A stretch of DNA of 60,236 bases from JAVBJN01 sp031546985 (lineage in GTDB: Bacteria > Bacteroidota > Bacteroidia > Chitinophagales > Chitinophagaceae). Where the stretch lies: assembly GCA_031546985.1 (NCBI GenBank), contig JAVBJN010000036.1, positions 1 to 60,236 of the forward strand, in the 5' to 3' direction. The notes beneath the pieces were generated by a model, which saw only the letters and a program-made list of their open reading frames with translations, searched no databases and was not told the origin of the DNA. The position numbers and the translations under genes were made by a program. How positions within the stretch are numbered: position 1 is the first letter of the stretch; each line of letters opens with the position of its first letter. This document shows, one piece after another, positions 53,775-60,236 of the stretch.

Positions 53775-55907
53775 TTATGCTTTATTGCTTTTCCGCTTTC
53801 CTTTGGTTTCTTCTTCGGGCTTGAGCTTTACGGCTACCAGCTCTGCAAATGGCATCTGAAAAGGCAGTTTGCCAATCTGCACCACCGCGGTTTTGTCGCG
53901 TATCTCGGTAAGCGTACCCACCTGGAAATTCTTTTTATTCTTCACCAGCTCGCCAATGCGCGGGGTATGCGCCAGCTCATCATACTTGTTATCGGCCTTT
54001 TTGGCCATAGAAGCATTAATCTGGATCTGCTTTTTGCGGAACAGCAGGCTTTCGGCGTCTTTAATCACCTTTTGCTTATCGTCGGTCTTTTTCCAGTCCT
54101 GGATAATCTGCTTAAACTTACGCTCCATATCGCGCAGGTAATCCAGCTCCTGCTGCTTAATCTCGTTTTGCAGTTTGAGCGTAGCAAAATGCTGGTTTTT
54201 CCGTTCTTTATCAATCAGGCGCTCGTATTCCGATTTCAGGAGTTCGTTTTCCTCCATCAGGCGCAGGGTTTCCTTTTTCAGGTCATGCACCTTTTGCATA
54301 CCCTGCTCGGTTTGGTGCAGCAACTTATCCAGCCGGAAATGCCCCTGGTCTACCAGGTCTTTGGCCCTGCTGATGAGCTGGTTTTGCAGGCCGCTGCGTT
54401 GCGCAATGGCAAAGGTGTAGGAGCTGCCCGGTTTGCCAATATTCAGTTTATACAGCGGTTGCAGGTTTTCTTCGTCAAAGCTCATGGCGGCGTTTAGAAT
54501 GCCCTGCGTTTTGCCCGCCATAATTTTGAGGTTCAGGTAGTGCGTGGTTACAATGCCAATAGCATGTTTGCGGGCCAGCTCTTCCATTATTACCTCTGCA
54601 AAGGCGCCACCCATAGCAGGATCGCTACCACCGCCCAGCTCATCAATGAAGAACAGGGTTTTGCCATCGGCAAAATCCAGGAAGTACTTCATGTGTTTGA
54701 GGTGCGCGCTGTAGGTGCTCAGCTCATACTCCAGCGATTGCGTATCGCCAATGTGGATCATGAGTTGTTTAAAGATGCCCATCTCCGAAGTGTGGTGCAC
54801 GGGCACCAGCAAGCCGCACTGAAACATCATTTGCAGCAGGCCCACGGTTTTCATGCTCACCGTTTTGCCCCCGGCATTGGGCCCGGAGATAATGAGGATG
54901 CGCTGTTTTTTATCGAGCGTAATATTCAGCGGTATGGTTGGCTTTTGCTGTTTCTGGTTGTATAGCAGCAACAGTGGGTGGTAAGCATCTACCAGGTGCA
55001 CCTGCGGGTGCGGGCTAAGGCGGGGCAGCGTAGCATTCATCTGCTGCGCCAGCAGCGCTTTGGCCCGTATAAAATCGAACTCGCCTGCCACATTGTAATA
55101 CGTATACAACAGTGGTTGAAAAGGCGACAGATCGGCCGTAAGCTGGGCCAGTACCCGTTGTACTTCTCTTGCCTCTTCGCGCTCCAGCGAATACACTTCG
55201 TTGTTGAGGTGTATGGTTTCTTCCGGTTCTATGTAAACCGTGCGCTGGCTCTCGCTCTCGCCATGCAAAATGCCTTTTACGATGCGTTTATGCTCGGCAT
55301 TAACCGCCATTACACGACGGCCGTTCATAAAGCCTTCTTCAATATCGGCCAGGTAGCCCTGTTTATTGAGGCGGGCAATATTTTTGTCGAACGTTTTACG
55401 CAGTTCCTGGCGGGTTCGCGATAGTTGCTGGCGAATGCGGTGCAATTCCGGCGAAGCGCTATCTAGTACTACCCCTTGCGGATCTACCACTTTATCGATA
55501 ATCTCCCGGATGCGCTTTTCGTAGGGAATGTCTTCCACAATGCGGAAAAGGGCAGGGTATATCAGTTTTTTATTGGTGAGCCAGCGAAAAATGGTTGCAG
55601 TATTCTCTGCCAGCTTCTTAATCGATATGATTTGCTCACCGCTTAAAGATGCATTGGTAATGCCCAGCAGCTTAAGCTCTTTCTGGATGTTTTGAATAAA
55701 CTCGTTCGGAAAATATTCGTCTGCATCCAGCAGCAGTTTAAATTCAAAGGTCTCCTGCAAAGCCTTCTGAATAAATTCGGCTTTGGTGTGCAGGCGTATG
55801 CTTTCGGCTTTTTGCTTACTCCAGTCCATGCGGCAGCGTTCCTGCAGCAATGCGGTTACTTTGGTGAATTCGAGTTGTTCTACGGCGTTGTCCGGGTACA
55901 GAATCAT
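53775..55907 (-). CDS. mutS2: MutS2 family protein without Smr domain
   Basis: The 710-residue protein has the MutS2 core: clamp/lever helices (1-300), an ABC ATPase with Walker A ISGPNAGGKTVSMKTVG, Walker B TLFFIDELGGGSDPAMGGA and GIVTTHY, and a long coiled coil (about 500-640). A small KOW-like beta domain (RIGELVKNKKNFQVGTLTEI) follows, and the protein ends in a basic tail (KGKRKSNKA). The C-terminal Smr nuclease domain of typical MutS2 (about 780 residues) is absent. MutS2 suppresses recombination and has been linked to rescue of collided ribosomes, which partly depends on Smr. Confidence 0.92.
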   Translation of the reverse strand: MILYPDNAVEQLEFTKVTALLQERCRMDWSKQKAESIRLHTKAEFIQKALQETFEFKLLLDADEYFPNEFIQNIQKELKLLGITNASLSGEQIISIKKLAENTATIFRWLTNKKLIYPALFRIVEDIPYEKRIREIIDKVVDPQGVVLDSASPELHRIRQQLSRTRQELRKTFDKNIARLNKQGYLADIEEGFMNGRRVMAVNAEHKRIVKGILHGESESQRTVYIEPEETIHLNNEVYSLEREEAREVQRVLAQLTADLSPFQPLLYTYYNVAGEFDFIRAKALLAQQMNATLPRLSPHPQVHLVDAYHPLLLLYNQKQQKPTIPLNITLDKKQRILIISGPNAGGKTVSMKTVGLLQMMFQCGLLVPVHHTSEMGIFKQLMIHIGDTQSLEYELSTYSAHLKHMKYFLDFADGKTLFFIDELGGGSDPAMGGAFAEVIMEELARKHAIGIVTTHYLNLKIMAGKTQGILNAAMSFDEENLQPLYKLNIGKPGSSYTFAIAQRSGLQNQLISRAKDLVDQGHFRLDKLLHQTEQGMQKVHDLKKETLRLMEENELLKSEYERLIDKERKNQHFATLKLQNEIKQQELDYLRDMERKFKQIIQDWKKTDDKQKVIKDAESLLFRKKQIQINASMAKKADNKYDELAHTPRIGELVKNKKNFQVGTLTEIRDKTAVVQIGKLPFQMPFAELVAVKLKPEEETKGKRKSNKA

Positions 55908-55940
55908 CTTACTTATCCTTTCTATTCTATTTCAGGGCAG

Positions 55941-55948
55941 CAAAGTTA
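55941..55948 (-). promoter_or_regulatory. Candidate -7 element for mutS2
   Basis: TAACTTTG on the minus strand (55948-55941) fits TAnnTTTG, 34 bases before the start codon. No TTTG is seen at the expected upstream position. Confidence 0.35.
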
Positions 55949-56105
55949 AGGCATATCCGGTATCAGCGGAGATTTCGGGTACCGAAAGATTAAAGAAAGC
56001 TTTTATGTTCTTTGTATGTGTATTTTTAATATTAGTAAAAAACGGACTATTTACGGTCGTAATGGATATATTTATAGTAATTTTTAACCATCTAATACCT
56101 ATGTC

Positions 56106-57686
56106 ATGAAAACGCCCGGCACGGCAACCTCCCGCAATTGTCACCAGTTTATTGCAGAAACGGAAGCCGATAAAATAGTAGCCAATATCCAGGCCGAGCT
56201 TTTACGGCGCAACGAAGGCAAACCGCCTGTATTCTCCGACCTCATTAAAACCGAAGACGGTAAGACTTACCAGTATGCCAACTATGTGCAGGAAGGGGGC
56301 GGGGTGCTGGGGGTAGGGCTCATTGGCTATACCTATGTGCTGGAAAAACTGGGCATCCGTTTTGTAAAACTGGCAGGTACCAGCGCCGGCGCCATTAATA
56401 CCATGATGTTGGCAGTGGTGGATAAAGACAATTATAAAGAGAAAGAAGCTCAAATGGGCCAGCCATTTACCTGCCAGAGCGAGCTGATATTGCAGGAAAT
56501 GCTCGATTTTGATTTGTGGAACCTGGTAGATGGGGCGCCTGTGGCCAAAAAATTGCTGAACAGGATACTGAAAAACAAGACCTACATAAAAAAGGTGCTG
56601 AATTTGCTTAAATGGCTGGTAATCATTGCGCTGGGTGCTTTATTGGTGTTGGGTATAGGCATGTCGTTTTCGGGCTTGCACCCAACCGCCTGGGAAGGTG
56701 CCCGCTGGCCGGTGTTTAAAACCCTGGCCTGGACCGGCTTTGGAGGTGTAGTGCTGCTGGCGGCATTTATATTATGGGTACGTTATTACCTGGGCCGTTT
56801 TATAAAAGCAGGGTATGGCATAAATCCCGGCGATGCTTTTTACGATTGGATGAAAGACATTCTGTTGCGCAATGGCATTAAAACCACTGCAGATTTGGAA
56901 CAAAAAATGGCCGACCGCTCCAAAGGGCTTTCTTTAAGCCCCGCAAGGTTAGCGCAGCAAATCAAAGACGATAACGCGCAGATAGACCCGCCTTACTTAT
57001 CGATCATTGCTTCGGATATAACCAACCAAACCAAAGTAGAGTTTCCGCGTATGACCTCGGTGTACTGGCCCGATAATCCGCACTTGGTGCACCCGGCCGA
57101 TTTTGTGCGGGCCAGTATGTCCATTCCGGTGTTTTTTGAGCCGTTTACGGTAAGTGTGCCTCCGCAACGGAACAGCGTAATCAGTAAAACGGTATTTAAA
57201 ACCATAGATGAGCAGGTGGGTGATGCCAAAGCCATTGATGTGCGTTTTGTAGACGGCGGTATCTTATCCAATTTTCCCATCAACCTGTTTCACAACAATA
57301 AGGTAGAGGTAGCGCGCCTGCCTACATTTGGCTGCAAGCTGGAAGACGAAACGCATATAGACCCGGCCAAGGCAGCGCTGCCAGGCAAAAAGACTTTCTT
57401 GTCTTTCCTGGGCGATGTGTTTACCACCGTCCGTTTTTATTACGATCGCGAATTTCTAATGAAACATGAAGTGTACCAGCAGCTGATAGGCCATGTGGAT
57501 GTAGAAAAGTTCAACTGGCTCAATTTCAGTATCGGTTACGAAGAGCAGAAAGCGCTTTTTGTACAGGGGGCCAAAGCGGCCGAAACTTTTTTCCTGGGTG
57601 GCGAGATATGGGTAGATGGCAAAAAGCAACAATTTGCCGCCTATGATTGGGAACGGTTTAAAAAAGACCGTTTGAATATTGTATAA
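56106..57686 (+). CDS. Patatin-like phospholipase with two internal membrane segments
   Basis: The 526-residue protein has the patatin catalytic dyad: GGGVLGVGLIGY (oxyanion), Ser93 in GTSAGAIN and Asp383 in FVDGGILSNFPI. Between them lie two hydrophobic segments (about 164-185 and 203-227, LVIIALGALLVLGIGMSF and VVLLAAFILWVRYYLG) that split the hydrolase domain. Patatin-like enzymes hydrolyse phospholipids or other acyl esters. The insert suggests attachment to the membrane. It has no signal peptide. A terminator follows. Confidence 0.87.
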   Translation: MKTPGTATSRNCHQFIAETEADKIVANIQAELLRRNEGKPPVFSDLIKTEDGKTYQYANYVQEGGGVLGVGLIGYTYVLEKLGIRFVKLAGTSAGAINTMMLAVVDKDNYKEKEAQMGQPFTCQSELILQEMLDFDLWNLVDGAPVAKKLLNRILKNKTYIKKVLNLLKWLVIIALGALLVLGIGMSFSGLHPTAWEGARWPVFKTLAWTGFGGVVLLAAFILWVRYYLGRFIKAGYGINPGDAFYDWMKDILLRNGIKTTADLEQKMADRSKGLSLSPARLAQQIKDDNAQIDPPYLSIIASDITNQTKVEFPRMTSVYWPDNPHLVHPADFVRASMSIPVFFEPFTVSVPPQRNSVISKTVFKTIDEQVGDAKAIDVRFVDGGILSNFPINLFHNNKVEVARLPTFGCKLEDETHIDPAKAALPGKKTFLSFLGDVFTTVRFYYDREFLMKHEVYQQLIGHVDVEKFNWLNFSIGYEEQKALFVQGAKAAETFFLGGEIWVDGKKQQFAAYDWERFKKDRLNIV

Positions 57687-57710
57687 TTAATAGAGTGAGC
57701 ATAGTGTATA

Positions 57711-57746
57711 AACGGGTATCCTAATGGGATGCCCGTTTGTTTTTTA
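57711..57746 (+). terminator. Intrinsic terminator of the patatin gene
   Basis: AACGGG (57711-57716) with ATCC pairs with GGAT and CCCGTT (57732-57737), followed by TGTTTTTTA. It overlaps the stop of the convergent DUF4421 gene. Confidence 0.8.
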
Positions 57747-58814
57747 TTTCAGATTCTGATCAATCTTGCGGGAAAACAGGCGTAGTTTTTTGCCTGCTTT
57801 AAACCGGTGTGCTACGGTAAGCCTTACATTGCCTACCCTAAGCATGTAATCGTAGCTGGGATTAACGCCGCGGGCCAGCACAGTAGAGTTAACCAGCGAG
57901 ATATTGGCGGTCCAGAGCGGGCTGTTGTAACCAATTACGGCTCTGTAGAGCAGATTGGGCGCTATGCCCCAACGGTCTACTTTGGTAGCCCCCGAGAACT
58001 CCCTGGTAAAGCCCAGGTTCAGGTTGCCGGTAACGCCGGCGGTTGCAAAGAAGTGCTGCTTTATCACCAGGGTATAGGCATAACCCGCGCCGGGGCCAAA
58101 TTCAAATATTTTAACCTGCGTTACACTCGCGTTCTGGTATTGGGAGCGAAGGCTATCGGGCACCAAAGGCCTGTCGCCCCAGGTTTTGGCATAATCAAAT
58201 TCCCCACCCAACAGGAAACTGCCTGCCGATTTCTTTTGCCACTCGTTCTGGATCAAAGGTGCACGGTAAGAGAATTTTCGCCAGTTAAAAGCATGGTATG
58301 CCGCACCGCCAAACAGGTTTACCCGTAAGTCTGGCCTTAAATAGTAGAGATCCGGACTACCGGCAGATAATCCTTTGGGATGCAGGAAATAGCCTTTGTA
58401 AAACTGGCCAAATCCGTCGATGATCCATTTACGGCCATATAAGTGCGTTTGAAGATCCAGGTAAGAGGTTTTTCCCTTTCCCTGGTCTGGGTTCAGGAAC
58501 GGAAAGCCATAGGCCAGGTTAAGTGTTAAGGAGCGGAATGTGGCACCAATACCCAAGTTCAGGGTGGTATTGGGGCGGTATCTGGCGTTAGAAACGCCTT
58601 TGGGGGCAGTGAGCTCCAGCCGGGTATATTTTTGCGACAGGTAAAGGCGGGTGGTCAGTCTGCGGTCGTAACTTCTGTAATAAGAGGTGTCGAACCCACC
58701 CAGTATCTCTTTTTGTGCAAAAACGGGAACGGTGCTAAATAGTGGAAAACAGTAAAGTAACGCTACAACAGCGTACAAGGGGAGATGCTTAATGTGGGTG
58801 GTGTTTATAAGCAT
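57744..58814 (-). CDS. DUF4421-type outer-membrane protein
   Basis: The start MLINTTHIKH gives 356 residues with a signal peptide ending VFAQ; an upstream ATG at 58835 adds 7 residues. The mature part has repeating amphipathic strands (TTLNLGIGATFRSLTLNLAYG, KWIIDGFGQFYKGYF, EFGPGAGYAYTL, VGNVRLTVAHRFKAG) typical of an outer-membrane beta-barrel and matches DUF4421, a Bacteroidota family of unknown function. It is monocistronic. Confidence 0.8.
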   Translation of the reverse strand: MLINTTHIKHLPLYAVVALLYCFPLFSTVPVFAQKEILGGFDTSYYRSYDRRLTTRLYLSQKYTRLELTAPKGVSNARYRPNTTLNLGIGATFRSLTLNLAYGFPFLNPDQGKGKTSYLDLQTHLYGRKWIIDGFGQFYKGYFLHPKGLSAGSPDLYYLRPDLRVNLFGGAAYHAFNWRKFSYRAPLIQNEWQKKSAGSFLLGGEFDYAKTWGDRPLVPDSLRSQYQNASVTQVKIFEFGPGAGYAYTLVIKQHFFATAGVTGNLNLGFTREFSGATKVDRWGIAPNLLYRAVIGYNSPLWTANISLVNSTVLARGVNPSYDYMLRVGNVRLTVAHRFKAGKKLRLFSRKIDQNLK

Positions 58815-58897
58815 ATTGTAGGCGCTAAAATACAATCAATTTCACTATGGGTCATTAATATAATTATATAAAATGTAAATTATATGATTGGCAGGCA

Positions 58898-58929
58898 TAA
58901 AAAAAGGGCGCCGTAGACTACGGCACCCT
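58898..58929 (-). terminator. Intrinsic terminator
   Basis: On the minus strand, AGGGTGCCGTA and TACGGCGCCCT pair (11 bp, one G-T) followed by seven Ts. It lies 25 bases after the stop of the 152-residue gene. Confidence 0.92.
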
Positions 58930-58953
58930 AGTAAAGGCATTCGGTTGAAAATA

Positions 58954-59412
58954 TTACATTTTAAATACTGTAAGATCCCATCCCAGCACTTTTTCGGCAC
59001 CGCCAAGCGATTTTACTGCGGCTTGCTCTTGCTGGGTCATTTTACCAAACTGCACATTGGCAGCATTTCTTTCAATGTTTTTGAACGCATCGATTTTATC
59101 CGAAGGAATAATCTTGGTCATTTCTGCCAGGCGTTTTTCCTTCATGGTTTTCTGCAAACTAAATTTTTCGGCCAGGGTTTTGGTCTTGGCCACTTTGGTC
59201 AGGTACTCTGTTTCCAGCTCGTACTCTTTGCCCTGCACATCGCTCAACACGTTATAAGGCAGGTTTAGTTTTTCCTGGATGATATTAGATACCTTGGCTG
59301 TATTGTCTTTAGCTACGGCCAGTACAGCCGGATCTGTTTTTGCGGTATTTTGCTGCGCCACTGCCGATAAAGAAGCGGCAATAAAGAAAGCAACAGCGGC
59401 TAATTTTCTCAT
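58954..59412 (-). CDS. Small secreted helical protein of unknown function
   Basis: The 152-residue protein has a signal peptide (MRKLAAVAFFIAASLSAVAQ). The mature part is Lys/Glu-rich and helical (KVSNIIQEKLNLPYNVLSD, KTKTLAEKFSLQKTMKEKR) and ends near GWDLTVFKM. It resembles small periplasmic proteins of Bacteroidota but no family is recognised. It is downstream of tyrS and may share its transcript (31-base gap); a terminator follows. Confidence 0.7.
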   Translation of the reverse strand: MRKLAAVAFFIAASLSAVAQQNTAKTDPAVLAVAKDNTAKVSNIIQEKLNLPYNVLSDVQGKEYELETEYLTKVAKTKTLAEKFSLQKTMKEKRLAEMTKIIPSDKIDAFKNIERNAANVQFGKMTQQEQAAVKSLGGAEKVLGWDLTVFKM

Positions 59413-59443
59413 GATTCAAATTTTGATTTTCGAATATAAGTAA

Positions 59444-60236
59444 TTATTCTGAAACTATAGCCAGGTAATAGTTCTTTTTCCCCTTTTGGATTAAGACGTA
59501 TTTGTCCTGCAACAGGTGCTCAGGTGTAATGGCAAAGTCGATACCCGAGATCTTGCTTTTGTTGATGCTTACACCGCCAGCCTGTACCATTTTGCGGGCT
59601 TCGCCTTTGGAAGGAAACACTTCTTTCAGCGCCAGCAGCGATACAATATCTACCGGATTGTTCAGCTCATCGCGGGTAATGGTAATCTGGGGTACACCGG
59701 CCATCACATTCAGCAGTTCCTTTTCGGTCATGGCCTTCAGCGCATCGGCGGTATTGTTGCCAAACAGCATTTTGGTGGCTTCTACGGCAAACTCATACTC
59801 TTTTTCGGAGTGTACAAAAGTAGTCACTTCTTTGGCCAACCGGTGCTGTAATGCGCGGCCGCCAGGGTTTTGCTCATGCTCTGCTGCCACCTGATTAATC
59901 TCTTCCTGGGTCAGGAAGGTGTAGATTTTAATAAACCTCGCCGCATCTTCATCGGCCACATTGAGCCAAAACTGGTAGAACTGGTAAGGCGAGGTACGCT
60001 CGGCGCTGAGCCAGATATTGCCGCCTTCGGACTTACCGAACTTGGTACCATCTGCCTTGGTCGTAAGCGGGCAGGTAAAGGCAAACGCATCTGAACCGCC
60101 TTTGCGACGAATCATTTCGGTACCGGTGGTGATATTGCCCCACTGGTCGGAGCCGCCCATTTGCAGTTTTACGTTCTTATGCTCGTTGAGGTAGTAGAAC
60201 TCGTAGCCCTGGATAAGCTGGTAGGTAAATTCGGTA
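59444..60236 (-). CDS. tyrS: Tyrosyl-tRNA synthetase (N-terminus beyond window)
   Basis: The frame is open to the right edge, and its first residues (EFTYQLIQGYEFYYLNEH) match the middle of TyrS. Visible parts are LQMGGSDQWGNITTG, the KFGKS signature (the KMSKS loop) and a C-terminal S4-like RNA-binding domain (KGEARKMVQAGGVSINKSKI). About 264 residues are present; the first roughly 170 with the HIGH motif are outside. Confidence 0.96.
   Translation of the reverse strand, partial: TEFTYQLIQGYEFYYLNEHKNVKLQMGGSDQWGNITTGTEMIRRKGGSDAFAFTCPLTTKADGTKFGKSEGGNIWLSAERTSPYQFYQFWLNVADEDAARFIKIYTFLTQEEINQVAAEHEQNPGGRALQHRLAKEVTTFVHSEKEYEFAVEATKMLFGNNTADALKAMTEKELLNVMAGVPQITITRDELNNPVDIVSLLALKEVFPSKGEARKMVQAGGVSINKSKISGIDFAITPEHLLQDKYVLIQKGKKNYYLAIVSE

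Overview
The window is a stretch of chromosome from a member of the Bacteroidota, most like the Chitinophagaceae. The evidence is a type IX secretion (T9SS) sorting domain, a TonB-dependent receptor with a carboxypeptidase-like N-terminal domain, a DUF4421-type outer-membrane protein, eukaryote-like class Ia ribonucleotide reductase, bifunctional hisB and hisIE, and several promoters of the Bacteroidota form TTTG-N(16-21)-TAnnTTTG. The species cannot be named from sequence reading alone.

Layout. (1) 1-9.5 kb, minus strand: a surface locus with a small His-rich secreted protein, a TonB-dependent receptor, a T9SS-exported phosphodiesterase/phosphatase and a giant LamG/Fn3 protein that runs off the left edge. 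(2) 9.7-13.9 kb, plus strand: nrdB-nrdA behind a cobalamin riboswitch, followed by three tandem palindromic repeats. (3) 14.3-15.8 kb: a promoter, two small ORFs each followed by an intrinsic terminator, and a short TROVE/vWA (Ro60-like) protein. (4) 15.8-24.6 kb: an orphan LuxR-type regulator, then a two-component system and a heavy-metal RND efflux operon. (5) 24.7-28.8 kb: mixed genes including an EGF-like lipoprotein, an SRPBCC protein, a peptidase S51 protein, a membrane protein and an MscS channel. (6) 28.9-47.3 kb: an amino-acid block. On the minus strand lies trpE-G-D-C-F-B-A-aroF; diverging from it on the plus strand are aroB-aroA-aroC and then a complete hisG-D-C-B-H-A-F-IE operon. 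(7) 47.3-60.2 kb: housekeeping and envelope genes (GT-C membrane glycosyltransferase, GNAT protein, endonuclease V, pirin, MutS2, patatin, DUF4421 protein and the 3' part of tyrS).

How it works together. The aro genes make chorismate, and the trp operon, which ends in its own DAHP synthase, draws it to tryptophan. The strongest regulatory result is that trp is preceded by two complete attenuators in series. Each has its own leader peptide with a Trp-Trp-Trp run, its own terminator and its own antiterminator pairing, and the pairings are conserved although the bases differ. The his operon has one attenuator whose leader carries nine His codons. Ribonucleotide reductase expression appears to be set by vitamin B12 through the riboswitch, which suggests a B12-dependent reductase elsewhere in the genome.

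The least explained locus is 14.3-15.8 kb. There, compact and structured transcription units capped by terminators sit directly upstream of a truncated Ro60-like protein.
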